Below are positions 25,779 through 34,138 of a stretch of 51,414 nucleotides of DNA, one piece after another. How positions within the stretch are numbered: the stretch's first letter is position 1; each line of letters starts with the position of its first letter. This DNA comes from CAZCEC01 sp964497615 (GTDB lineage Bacteria; Chloroflexota; Anaerolineae; Anaerolineales; UBA6663), in the NCBI GenBank assembly GCA_964497615.1, contig CAZCEC010000045.1, positions 1 through 51,414 of the forward strand. The letters are read 5' to 3'. The position numbers and the translations under genes are program-made. The notes beneath the pieces were generated by a model. The model worked only from the letters and a program-made list of their open reading frames with translations. It did not search any database and was not told the origin of the DNA.

Positions 25779-27240
25779 CCATGCTCTCCTTGTCATCCGT
25801 CTGGGCCTGCCAGGCGCGGAGGCGCGCCGCCAAGTTCTCGATGCGGGCGCGGTGCGCGGGCTCGGCGAACAGGTTGCGCTGCTCGTGCGGGTCTTCGGCC
25901 AGGTGGTAGAGCTCGCCCTCGCCAGCGGCGCTGAAGGTCGCCTTCCAGCCGTCGGGTGAGATAAGGCTGCGGCGGGGGCTGTTGACGCGGACCTCGTCCT
26001 TGGGGCTGAGCGGGCGCTTGACCTTGCCCGGCCCGCGCCCGGTGACGCCGTTCCACTCGACGATAACGTCGTCGGCCCAGGGCTGGCCCGCGGCCAGGGC
26101 GGCGGCGCGGCTGCGGCCCTGGATGTGCGCCGGCACCGGCTGATCAAGCAGTTCCAGCAGGGTGGGCACGAGGTCCACCTGGTTGATGGGCTGGGACACG
26201 CGGCGGGGGGCGCGCTCCAGCCACGGCGCGCGCAGGAGCAGCGGCACGCGCTGCGACTCTTCATACATCACGGTCTTGCCCAACAGGCCGTGGTCGCCCA
26301 TCTGATCGCCGTGGTCGCTGGTGAAGACGACGATGGTGTCCTGCGCCTGGCCGCTGTCCTCCAGGGCCTGGAGCATGTCGCCCACCGCCCGGTCCACCAG
26401 GGTGACGTTGCCGAGGTACTTGGTGCGGGTCTTGCGCCAGCCGGCCTCGGTGCGCAGGTCCTGGCCGTCTTCGTCGGTCAGGCTGCGGTGCCCCGCCGAC
26501 AGCAGTTGATTGACGAGCGGCGCGTCGCCGGGCGGCGGCCGGAGGAAGGTGGGGCCGTCCGGCACGGCCTCGGGCGGGTAATGATCGTCGAGCGGGCCGA
26601 GGTAAGGCGGGTGCGGCTCCAGGAAACCGGCATACAGCACCCAGGGGCGACCGGCGTTGGCGCGGATGAACTCGGCGGCGGCGCGCCCGGTGAAGCGGGC
26701 CTTGGTGTGCGGCTCGGGCATCCGGCAGGCGCGCTCACGGCTGAAGATGCGCTGGCCGACGCTGACCTTGTCTGGCTCAAAGCCCTGGGCGATGAGATAG
26801 TGGTGGTAGTCGCTGAAGCGCTCGGCGTACTCTGGCCGCGAGTAGTGTTTGCGGTAGTTGTCCTCGGTGCCCAGCCAGGTGTCGAAGCCGCGCTGGGCGA
26901 AGATCTCGTCGCCCAGGTGCCACTTGCCCATGTAGGCGCGGGCGTACTCGGGCGAAATCATCTCCGCCAGGGTGGGCATGGCCGGGGACAGGGCGGTGTT
27001 GTTCTCGATGCAGCCGTGGGTGTGCGGGTACAGCCCGGTGAGCAGGGTGGCGCGCGACGGGGTGCACACCGGCTGGGCGCAGCAGGCGCGCTCGAACACG
27101 GTGGCCGATTCGGCGAGGGCGTTGAGGTTGGGCGCTTCCACGAGGTTGGCCTGCCCCACGTCCGGCGGCACGCCCGCATAGGCGGCCAGGGTGTCGGGGC
27201 GCTGCTGGTCGGTGAAGATGAAGAGCAGGTTACGCGGCAT
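25771..27240 (-). CDS. Type I formylglycine sulfatase D
   Basis: A 489-residue sulfatase with FTDQQRPDT, the formylglycine site CTPSR (C59), MGKWHLGDEIF and TSDHGDQMGDHGLLG. It has a small insertion after the first motif (VPPDVGQANLVEAPNLN), which moves C59 about six residues further from the start than in C. The segment on TEDNYRKHYSRPEYAERFSD is shared with A and E and probably forms part of the substrate pocket. No signal peptide; 11-base overlap with sulfatase E and 8-base overlap with C. Its position in an unbroken overlapping series means all five should be made in similar amounts from one message. Confidence 0.95.
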   Translation of the reverse strand: MPRNLLFIFTDQQRPDTLAAYAGVPPDVGQANLVEAPNLNALAESATVFERACCAQPVCTPSRATLLTGLYPHTHGCIENNTALSPAMPTLAEMISPEYARAYMGKWHLGDEIFAQRGFDTWLGTEDNYRKHYSRPEYAERFSDYHHYLIAQGFEPDKVSVGQRIFSRERACRMPEPHTKARFTGRAAAEFIRANAGRPWVLYAGFLEPHPPYLGPLDDHYPPEAVPDGPTFLRPPPGDAPLVNQLLSAGHRSLTDEDGQDLRTEAGWRKTRTKYLGNVTLVDRAVGDMLQALEDSGQAQDTIVVFTSDHGDQMGDHGLLGKTVMYEESQRVPLLLRAPWLERAPRRVSQPINQVDLVPTLLELLDQPVPAHIQGRSRAAALAAGQPWADDVIVEWNGVTGRGPGKVKRPLSPKDEVRVNSPRRSLISPDGWKATFSAAGEGELYHLAEDPHEQRNLFAEPAHRARIENLAARLRAWQAQTDDKESMDA

Positions 27241-28669
27241 CGTGCGTCTCCGCTTGCCACTGCCGAATCTTCTCCGTCATGCCGCGCACGCGGGCGGCGT
27301 GGGCGGGGTCGGCGTACAGGTTGCGGGCCTCGTGCGGGTCAGTGTTGAGGTCGTACAGCTCGCACTGGTCCACGGGGCTGAGGTTGAGCTTGAAGCCGTC
27401 AGCGGCGCGCAGGGTGCGCCACGGCCCGCGCACGGAGTCGAAGGCTTCGGGCGGGAGGCCGCGGGCGAATGGCCGGGGCGGGCGCCATTCGGTGCCGTTC
27501 CACTCGATGATGATGTCGTTGTCGTCCAGGGTTTCGGTCCCGGCCAGGACGGCGGCGCGGCTGCGGCCGGGCAGCGCGGCGGGGGGCTGGCCCAGCAGGT
27601 CGAGCAGGGTGGGCACGAGATCTATGTGGCTGATGGGGCCGGAAACCTGGCGCGGCGCATCCGCCAGCCATGGCACGCGCACGATCAGGGGCACACGCAC
27701 CGACTCTTCGTACATGACGCACTTCTCGAAGAAGCCGTGATCGCCCATCTGGTCGCCGTGGTCGCTGGTGTAGACCACGATTGTGTCTGCGGCCCGGCCG
27801 CTCTCGTCGAGCGCCGCCAGGATGTCGCCCACCGCCCGGTCCACCAGGGTGACGTTGCCCAGGTACTTGGCACGGGTCTTGCGCGCCCCGGCTTCGGTGC
27901 TCAGGTCTTCGCCGTCGATCTCGCCGCCGCGCAGGTAGTGTTCAGCCATGAGTTGATTGACGCGGGCGGCGTTCTCGGGCGGCGGGCGGAAGAAGCGCGG
28001 GCCGACGGGCAGATCGCCGGGCGGGTAGTGGTCGTCTAGCGGGCCGCTGTAGGGCCGGTGCGGCTCGAGGAAGTTCACGTACAGGATGAAGGGCTGTTCC
28101 TGGCCGGCCTGCGCGCGCAGAAAGTCCGCCGCCTTGCGGCCCAGGAAGCGCGCCTTGGTGTGCTCTTCCGGCAGGCGGGCCGCCCACTCGCGGCCAAACA
28201 GCCGGTCGCCGTTCTTCTCCTTGTTGGGCTGAAAGCCCTGGGTCAGCAAATAGTGATGGTAGCTGCTGTGCCGCGAGAGATACTCCGGCTGGCTGTAGTG
28301 GGCGCGGTAGTAGTCCTCGATACTGACCCAGGTCTCAAATCCGCGCTGGGGGATGATCTCATCGCCCAAATGCCACTTGCCCATGTAGGCGCGCACGTAA
28401 TCAGGCGAGACGCGCTGGGCCAGGGTGGGGGCGTCCGGCGGCAGGGGCACGTTGTTGTCGATGCAGCCGTGGGCGTGCGGCCACAGGCCGGTCAGGATCG
28501 TGGCGCGCGACGGGGTGCACACCGGCTGGGCGACGTAGGCGTTCTGGAAGGACGTGCCGGTCGCGGCCAACTGGTCGAGGTTGGGCGTGTGGACGAAGCC
28601 GCCACCCAGCGTGTCGGCGCGCTGCTGGTCGGTGAAGATGAAGACGAGGTTCGGCTGGGGGCGGCTCAT
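27230..28669 (-). CDS. Type I formylglycine sulfatase E (first of the array)
   Basis: A 479-residue sulfatase. D13 lies in FTDQQRADT, C51 in CTPSR is the formylglycine precursor, MGKWHLGDEI follows, and TSDHGDQMGDHGFFE supplies the second metal pair. It is closest in arrangement to D (both have GDQMGDHG and a GNVTLVDRAVGD segment). It has no signal peptide. Its ATG overlaps the stop of the GH78 gene as ATGA, tying glycosidase and sulfatase production together. As the first gene of the five, it may be the parent of the tandem expansion, but order alone does not show that. Confidence 0.95.
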   Translation of the reverse strand: MSRPQPNLVFIFTDQQRADTLGGGFVHTPNLDQLAATGTSFQNAYVAQPVCTPSRATILTGLWPHAHGCIDNNVPLPPDAPTLAQRVSPDYVRAYMGKWHLGDEIIPQRGFETWVSIEDYYRAHYSQPEYLSRHSSYHHYLLTQGFQPNKEKNGDRLFGREWAARLPEEHTKARFLGRKAADFLRAQAGQEQPFILYVNFLEPHRPYSGPLDDHYPPGDLPVGPRFFRPPPENAARVNQLMAEHYLRGGEIDGEDLSTEAGARKTRAKYLGNVTLVDRAVGDILAALDESGRAADTIVVYTSDHGDQMGDHGFFEKCVMYEESVRVPLIVRVPWLADAPRQVSGPISHIDLVPTLLDLLGQPPAALPGRSRAAVLAGTETLDDNDIIIEWNGTEWRPPRPFARGLPPEAFDSVRGPWRTLRAADGFKLNLSPVDQCELYDLNTDPHEARNLYADPAHAARVRGMTEKIRQWQAETHDAA

Positions 28670-31068
28670 GATTGGGCCGGCTCCCGCGCGGCGGCCGAGT
28701 CCCAGGCGAACACATGCCGGCCCGTGGCCCGATCGTGTTCTGCGTGCAGGCAGCCGGGTCCGGGTGTCACCTCGAGGCCGGCCGGCAGCGTCAACTCGAA
28801 CCAGTCGCGCTCACCCCGCCGCTCGAACGAAACACTTGCCTCGCCCAGTGGCAGCGGCAGCGACAGATTGGCCCAGGTCAGGCTGGGGGGAATTGCCGGC
28901 GCGAAGCTCACTGCCGCCCAGCCAGTCGATTGCGGCCTTAGCCCCAAGATGTGCTCGATGAGGATCGGGATGGGCGAGGCCGCCCAGGCGTGGCACAAGC
29001 TGAGGTTTCGCTTGTGTTCCGGGATCCACGCCTCCCAGGCCGAAGTTGCCCCTCGTTCGAGCATGCTGTTCCAAGAATTTGTGTCGTGGCTGGTGATAAG
29101 GTCGAAGGCCAGGCGGCCGGCGCCGTTGGCGCACAGGGCGTGCAGCAGGAAGTAGGTAGGGAACATGCCGCAGCCCAGCCGCCGCTGGCGCACGAGTTCC
29201 ACGATGGGGCCGATGGCCTCGGCGGGGGCCAGGCCGGCGTACAGCGCGAAAAGGTTGGTGTGCAGCGAGCAATGGTCTGAGCGGTGGGTGTCCGCAAACA
29301 GATGCTGCTCGGGCCGGTAAAAGACGGTGCGAAACTGCTGAGGCTGATCGGCGCGGTTCCCGGCCGGGCGGCCCACTGCCAGCCGGAGCTGGTTGACCGT
29401 GTTGAGGGCCAGGCAGTACAGCGCGTTCAGCACAGCGTGCGGCCCGGTGCCGGGGACAGGCTCCTTGCGGCTGGCGACCCACGTCACATCGTAATCGGCG
29501 CAGTACTGCGGGGGATGGTCAATCAGGTGGATCAGACCGGGTACATCGCCCAGCAGGCCGCCGTCGACGGCGCAAGCGGCGAAGTAGTCCAACACCGCCT
29601 CGGCGGCGGGCAGGAGCGCCTCCACCAGCGCCGCATCGCCCGAGTAGCGATGGTAGAGCGCCAGGGCCGCTGGGAACAGCAGGCTGTAGTCGGCGATCTC
29701 GTTCATGAAATTGCCCGGCGCAATTGACTTGAGGCAGGCCGCGAACCGGCCGGTCTGGGCGAACTGCGCCAGCGCCTTGCTCATCAAACGCGTGTCGCCG
29801 CTGAGCAGCATGTGGGAGTGCCCGGTGATGACCGTGTCCCCCATGTACTGGCCCTTCTCGCGGTGGGGGCAGTCCACGAAGTTATCTTGGGCGCACAGGC
29901 GCACGGCCAGGGCGCACATATCCCAGATGGCCGTGAGTTCGGGCAGGGAGCAGTCAAAGCGCGTGATGTCCGAAGCGGGGTAGTGGCGCTCATCTACCCA
30001 AGCGGTGCCTGGGGTAGGGGGCTCCACCGGGTTGACTACCTCAACGTAGCGAAAGGCCTTGTAGTCGAAATACTCCAGGGTGCATTGCTCGCGCGCCGCC
30101 AGGGTCCAATACTCCTGATAGTTGCAGTTGGCGCGCAGGCTATAGCGGGCGTCACCCTCGGGTGTCAGTTCCTCTGCGTGGCGGATTTCGATCACGTGCC
30201 CCTCGCGCCCGGGCTGGCACAGGCCAAAGGTCCCCACGCATTCCCGGCCGAAATCGAGCAAGTAACGACCCTCGCCGCGTGACTCAATTCGCTCTGGGCG
30301 CAGGGTGTGATGCTCCAGCGGCGGCGTGGGCGCGGGATAGAAGGCATAGTCCTTTGTAGCTACGTCCACCGCCGAAGGGGACTGCCAGTGGCTATCGTCG
30401 AACCCCGGCTCCCGCCAATCCGGTTCCCGCTCGCGCTCGTCAATGTTCTCCTGCCACTGCGTCAGGCTGCCGATCATGCCGCCCGAGTGGTCCGGCTGGT
30501 AGTATTCGGCCGGGGAGCGCCGCCGTTCGTGATCCTCCAGGGTGACAGTCGTGGGCTTGCCTAGCCGCCGGAATCTCCAACTGTCGTCCGAGGTGATTTG
30601 CATGCGGCGGCCATCCTCCAGCTCAATGTCGGCCTCGGCGACAAGCCCCATGCGCTGGTCCAGGCTAACCCACACGCGCGTGAGGAGCCCTTGGTAATAG
30701 ACGTGGGCGGCGATGACGTTGCCGCCGGCCAGCAGCCACGGCGCGATGTCCCAAACGTCGTAGTAGTGGTGCCAGGGGTAGCCCGGCGCGGGCCCCTGGC
30801 CGACGAAGTGACCATTGACCCACAGCTTGTAGTAGTCGTCGGCGGTGAGGCGCAGTTGCGCCGCGCGCGGCGGCGCGGGCAGGGTGAAGCGCTTGCGCAG
30901 CAGCATGTGCACGTTGCTGAGGCCCGGCCGGTGCGCGGCAATAATGCGCGGCACCGCCGCCTCGCGGTCCTGCCACCGATAGAAGGTATCAATCGGCGAC
31001 AGGCCGTCGAAGCGCGGGTCTTGAAGCCATTGCGCTTGCCACTGGTAGGGCGCGGCCTTAGCGTTCAT
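28666..31068 (-). CDS. GH78-type alpha-L-rhamnosidase 1
   Basis: An 800-residue protein with the GH78 layout: N-terminal beta domains (to about residue 365, including a lectin-like stretch YYKLWVNGHFVGQGP), an (alpha/alpha)6 barrel (about 370-700) and a C-terminal beta domain. The general-acid region is DCPHREKGQYMGD (399-411); it is one residue shorter than the common DCPQRDER form, so E404 is the likely acid. GATSAWEAW (E679) with LCHAW after it marks the second catalytic area. No signal peptide, hence a cytoplasmic exo-enzyme on imported oligosaccharides. It is the gene just before the sulfatases and overlaps both neighbours. Rhamnose is the usual substrate; a related sugar is possible. 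Confidence 0.88.
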   Translation of the reverse strand: MNAKAAPYQWQAQWLQDPRFDGLSPIDTFYRWQDREAAVPRIIAAHRPGLSNVHMLLRKRFTLPAPPRAAQLRLTADDYYKLWVNGHFVGQGPAPGYPWHHYYDVWDIAPWLLAGGNVIAAHVYYQGLLTRVWVSLDQRMGLVAEADIELEDGRRMQITSDDSWRFRRLGKPTTVTLEDHERRRSPAEYYQPDHSGGMIGSLTQWQENIDEREREPDWREPGFDDSHWQSPSAVDVATKDYAFYPAPTPPLEHHTLRPERIESRGEGRYLLDFGRECVGTFGLCQPGREGHVIEIRHAEELTPEGDARYSLRANCNYQEYWTLAAREQCTLEYFDYKAFRYVEVVNPVEPPTPGTAWVDERHYPASDITRFDCSLPELTAIWDMCALAVRLCAQDNFVDCPHREKGQYMGDTVITGHSHMLLSGDTRLMSKALAQFAQTGRFAACLKSIAPGNFMNEIADYSLLFPAALALYHRYSGDAALVEALLPAAEAVLDYFAACAVDGGLLGDVPGLIHLIDHPPQYCADYDVTWVASRKEPVPGTGPHAVLNALYCLALNTVNQLRLAVGRPAGNRADQPQQFRTVFYRPEQHLFADTHRSDHCSLHTNLFALYAGLAPAEAIGPIVELVRQRRLGCGMFPTYFLLHALCANGAGRLAFDLITSHDTNSWNSMLERGATSAWEAWIPEHKRNLSLCHAWAASPIPILIEHILGLRPQSTGWAAVSFAPAIPPSLTWANLSLPLPLGEASVSFERRGERDWFELTLPAGLEVTPGPGCLHAEHDRATGRHVFAWDSAAAREPAQS

Positions 31069-31910
31069 GCCAGTCCCTCCAGATAGCGGTCCACCGCCGC
31101 CTCGGTCGTCAGGAGGTATTCGAGTTCCAGGCTGGGCAGCCGGTAGGGGTCGGTGGCGCGGGTGATGTAGCGGGCGGCGTGGGGCGGGCCGCCGTCACCT
31201 TCCGGTGGGCCATCCACGCCCAGCACCTCGGCCTCGCTGACCTCGCGCGTGGGGGATACACCATCGCTGACCGTGTATACGCGACCCGTGAGCCATAGCC
31301 GCGCGAAGCGGTAGCGCTCGCGGGCGATTCGATCGCCGAGGGGGGACCAACTGCGGCCGGTGAAGGCCAGGTCGCGCGGCGTGACGCCGATGCGGCGCTG
31401 AATGGTCTCGTCCGCCCGCGACAGCTCGTCGCGGATGAGGCCGCCGGTGGGATCGTCTGCGGCCATCTTCCAGAACGGGTAGTGGTGGACGGTGTGGCAG
31501 CCGATGGTCCAGCCGCGCGCGGCCAACTCGCCCACCTGGTCCCAGGTCATGAACTCGCGCTCGGCGTCGGGCGGGGGGCTTTGCGCCTCAGCCTCGATGC
31601 CGTGGGTGTTGACGAAGAGGTTAGCTCTGAAGCCGTACGCCTCCAGCAGGGGCAGCGCGTTCTCCCAGATCAGCCGCACGGGATGGTCAAAGTCAATCAG
31701 CACGGCCGGCCGATCCAGATTGCCTCTCGCGCGCCACGCGGCCAGGTCGTCATAGCTCAAGGAGCGCATTCCGCCGGCCGACATCCGCTGGAGTAAGTGC
31801 TCGAACCGCGTCGCGGTGAGCCGGACGTGCGGCAGTTTCTTCGCCGGCAGCCCATGGTCGTCGCGATAGACCCCATGACACATGGTGCAGGCAACGCGTT
31901 CAGTCGGCAT
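31065..31910 (-). CDS. NodB-homology polysaccharide deacetylase-like protein
   Basis: A 281-residue protein with the carbohydrate esterase 4 pattern. Motif 1 is LIDFDHP (D73 and D75) in place of the usual TFDDG. Motif 2 is GCHTVHHYPF, with H139 and H143 in the H-x3-H metal site. The strand AYGFRANLFVNT and the EFMTWDQVGELAARGWTIG segment are typical of the fold. It probably removes an N- or O-acetyl group. No signal peptide, unlike most deacetylases that act on cell walls. It overlaps the Gfo/Idh gene by 11 bases and GH78 by four. The changed motif 1 makes activity less certain than the fold. Confidence 0.85.
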   Translation of the reverse strand: MPTERVACTMCHGVYRDDHGLPAKKLPHVRLTATRFEHLLQRMSAGGMRSLSYDDLAAWRARGNLDRPAVLIDFDHPVRLIWENALPLLEAYGFRANLFVNTHGIEAEAQSPPPDAEREFMTWDQVGELAARGWTIGCHTVHHYPFWKMAADDPTGGLIRDELSRADETIQRRIGVTPRDLAFTGRSWSPLGDRIARERYRFARLWLTGRVYTVSDGVSPTREVSEAEVLGVDGPPEGDGGPPHAARYITRATDPYRLPSLELEYLLTTEAAVDRYLEGLA

Positions 31911-33132
31911 ACGTTGCGGGCACCAGCCTTTCGGCGTTGAGGGGTGGATCGCCGAAATCGGGGATCTCCAGCATATCGCCGCCGCGCTGAGAGGAAAGGT
32001 GGGCGATCATGCCGGGCACGCAGTCGCGGGCGGCCGACCAGACGTGATTGGGCGGCAGCTTGCCCGTAGCGCAGGCGCGCACAAAGTCATCTACCAGGAA
32101 CGGGTGCGAGCCTTCGTGCCCGTTGGGTATGTTGATGTAACTGGCGGGCAGGCGCTCGCGCGGGTGAATGGGTGCCATGCCGGGCCAAATGCCGGCGGCG
32201 GCATCAGGCGCGGCGTCGCGCGGCACCGGGTCGAGGAGGGGGCGCAAGTTTTCGACAGGGCGGTCGGCGCGTTTGGGGGCCGTGCTGTGGGCCATCCACA
32301 CTTTGGCCCCAGTCTGCTCCTCGTAACTGCCGCGCGTGCCGAACAAGCTAAGGCGCACATTGGCGGCATCTTTGTTCTCGGCCCAGCCGATGCGGCGGAA
32401 GCTGTTGATGCGGGCCGCGCCGCCGTCGGAGGTGCGCATGAGAGCCGTCTGGTTGCTGAAGGGGTTGCCCCAGGCGCTGAGGGCGGGGTCGAACAGGCCG
32501 TCCGCCTCATGGTCCACCCACCCCAGGCAACTGGCGTGGGTGAAGCGCGCGCCGGTGACCGACAGCAGCAGGTTGGTGGCATGCGTCGTATAGAGCATGG
32601 GCGGGTTGCTGGCGAACCGTTTCCACTCGTTTCCCAAACTGGCCTGGCCGCGTGCGATCAGGCCCTCTTCTATATCGTGCATATACTCGGCCTCGCCGTA
32701 GACGAAGCGGCCAAAGTCGCCGCGCGCAAACCGCTCGCGGCAATAGAGGGCGGTGGCGTAGTAGTAGCTGGTTTCGCCCACCATGTAGGTCAGGCCGGTT
32801 TCCTCGACCGCCTCGATGAGCTGCGCCATCTCTTCCACGGTGACAGCGGCCGGCACCGCCGAGTAGACGTGTTTGCCCAGCCGCAGGGCCTTGATCGCCA
32901 ACGGCGCGTGTGTCCATTCCTGCGTGAAGAGGCCCAGCGCGTCAATATCGCTGGCGAGCAGTTCGTCGAGGGTGCGAAAGGTGGTCGTCACGCCGTGTTT
33001 GTCCACCACCGCCTTCACCCGTTCGGGCATCAAGTCCGCAACATACACGGCTTCCATCAATGGGTGCTCTTGAAAGTAGCGCACGAAGCGCCCGCCAAAT
33101 CTGAGACCGCAGATGCCAATCTTGAGACCCAT
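31900..33132 (-). CDS. Gfo/Idh/MocA family sugar oxidoreductase
   Basis: A 410-residue NAD(P)-dependent dehydrogenase with an N-terminal Rossmann domain (GICGLRFGGRFVRYF) and the second alpha/beta domain of the Gfo/Idh/MocA family. The usual cofactor-site E-K-P is replaced by SAVPAAVT, as in some sugar or deoxysugar dehydrogenase branches, so redox activity could be altered. AGGAG lies six bases before the ATG at 33132. It is followed by the NodB protein with overlap, and DapA-family protein 2 lies 28 bases upstream. A role in oxidising, reducing or eliminating on a glycan-derived sugar is inferred; the substrate is unknown. Confidence 0.9.
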   Translation of the reverse strand: MGLKIGICGLRFGGRFVRYFQEHPLMEAVYVADLMPERVKAVVDKHGVTTTFRTLDELLASDIDALGLFTQEWTHAPLAIKALRLGKHVYSAVPAAVTVEEMAQLIEAVEETGLTYMVGETSYYYATALYCRERFARGDFGRFVYGEAEYMHDIEEGLIARGQASLGNEWKRFASNPPMLYTTHATNLLLSVTGARFTHASCLGWVDHEADGLFDPALSAWGNPFSNQTALMRTSDGGAARINSFRRIGWAENKDAANVRLSLFGTRGSYEEQTGAKVWMAHSTAPKRADRPVENLRPLLDPVPRDAAPDAAAGIWPGMAPIHPRERLPASYINIPNGHEGSHPFLVDDFVRACATGKLPPNHVWSAARDCVPGMIAHLSSQRGGDMLEIPDFGDPPLNAERLVPATYAD

Positions 33133-33160
33133 GCGAACTCCTGAACAGCCCTGTGCTGGC

Positions 33161-34117
33161 TCAGACCACGCCTAGCCCCACGGCCTCCATCAGGCCGCGC
33201 AGCCGCGCCCGCTCCGGCTCGCCGGGACGGCGCAGGGGTAGGCGTTCGCAGGCGCCCATCGGCCGGCCGGCCAGGCGCGCCATCTCCTTGCCCAGCTCGT
33301 CGAAGGTGTAGCCCGGCTGGGTGAGCATGTAGTCGTACAGGTCCAGCGCGCGCGCCCAAAAAGCGTGGCAGGCGGCAAAATCGCCGCTGAGGGCCAGGTC
33401 GTGCTGGCGCAGGGCGTAGGCCGGATCCACGTTCGCCAGAAACGAGTTGTAGCCGGTGAGGCCGCTTTGGTAGTCCAGCGGGATCAACGCCTTGTACGAG
33501 TTGGCGTTGATCATGAAGCGGTCCTTGAAGCGGTAGATCACCTCGCGCAGCCCGCCGAAGTCCTGGCGGTCTTCCTTATAGGCAATGATCTGCGGGATGG
33601 CGGCCAGTTCGTTCAGGAGGCCGCTGGAAAGGTTCTGGCCGGTGGAATTGGGCGCGTTATGCAGCATGATGCCAATGTCCACGGCCGCGGCCAGCGCGTG
33701 ATAGTGCTCCAGGACTTTGTCGCGGGAACACGCCCGCAGCGGCAGGTAGTAGGGCGGCATGACCAGGACGAAATCCGCGCCCAGGGCCTGCGCGTCGCGG
33801 GCCAACTCCAGGACAGCCTTGGTGCTGGGGCGGATGCAGCCCACGCCCACCGGTACGCGGCCTGCGCTCTCCCGGACCACCACCTCGATCAACTGCCGGT
33901 ACTCGCGGTCGGACAGGAAGTATCCCTGGCCGGCCTGCGCGCCGACAACCTGTACCCCGCGCCCGTTGACGATGCCGTTTTCAATCATGAAGTGCGTATG
34001 GCCGCGCAGAGCGGCCAGGTCGAGCTCGCCCTGCTCATCAAAGGGCGTAAAGTGCATGTTGATCACGCCCACCAGGAGGGGCTTCAGGTCTTGCAGGGAG
34101 TAGCGTGGATGCGTCAT
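33161..34117 (-). CDS. DapA-family lyase 2 with the catalytic Tyr replaced by His
   Basis: A 318-residue aldolase-fold protein. The Schiff-base lysine K181 is kept in IIAYKEDRQD, but the position of the family's catalytic tyrosine (YN-P motif) holds H153 in MLHNAPNSTG. The carboxylate-binding loop is VVGAQAGQG (58-65) instead of GTTGE. It has about 30 extra C-terminal residues compared with lyase 1. These changes point to a different chemistry, such as a dehydratase or aldolase for a branched or modified sugar acid. It sits between the gap-truncated propeller gene and the Gfo/Idh gene in the main array. Confidence 0.9.
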   Translation of the reverse strand: MTHPRYSLQDLKPLLVGVINMHFTPFDEQGELDLAALRGHTHFMIENGIVNGRGVQVVGAQAGQGYFLSDREYRQLIEVVVRESAGRVPVGVGCIRPSTKAVLELARDAQALGADFVLVMPPYYLPLRACSRDKVLEHYHALAAAVDIGIMLHNAPNSTGQNLSSGLLNELAAIPQIIAYKEDRQDFGGLREVIYRFKDRFMINANSYKALIPLDYQSGLTGYNSFLANVDPAYALRQHDLALSGDFAACHAFWARALDLYDYMLTQPGYTFDELGKEMARLAGRPMGACERLPLRRPGEPERARLRGLMEAVGLGVV

Positions 34118-34138
34118 AGACTCTGGTTGTGCGAGGCC

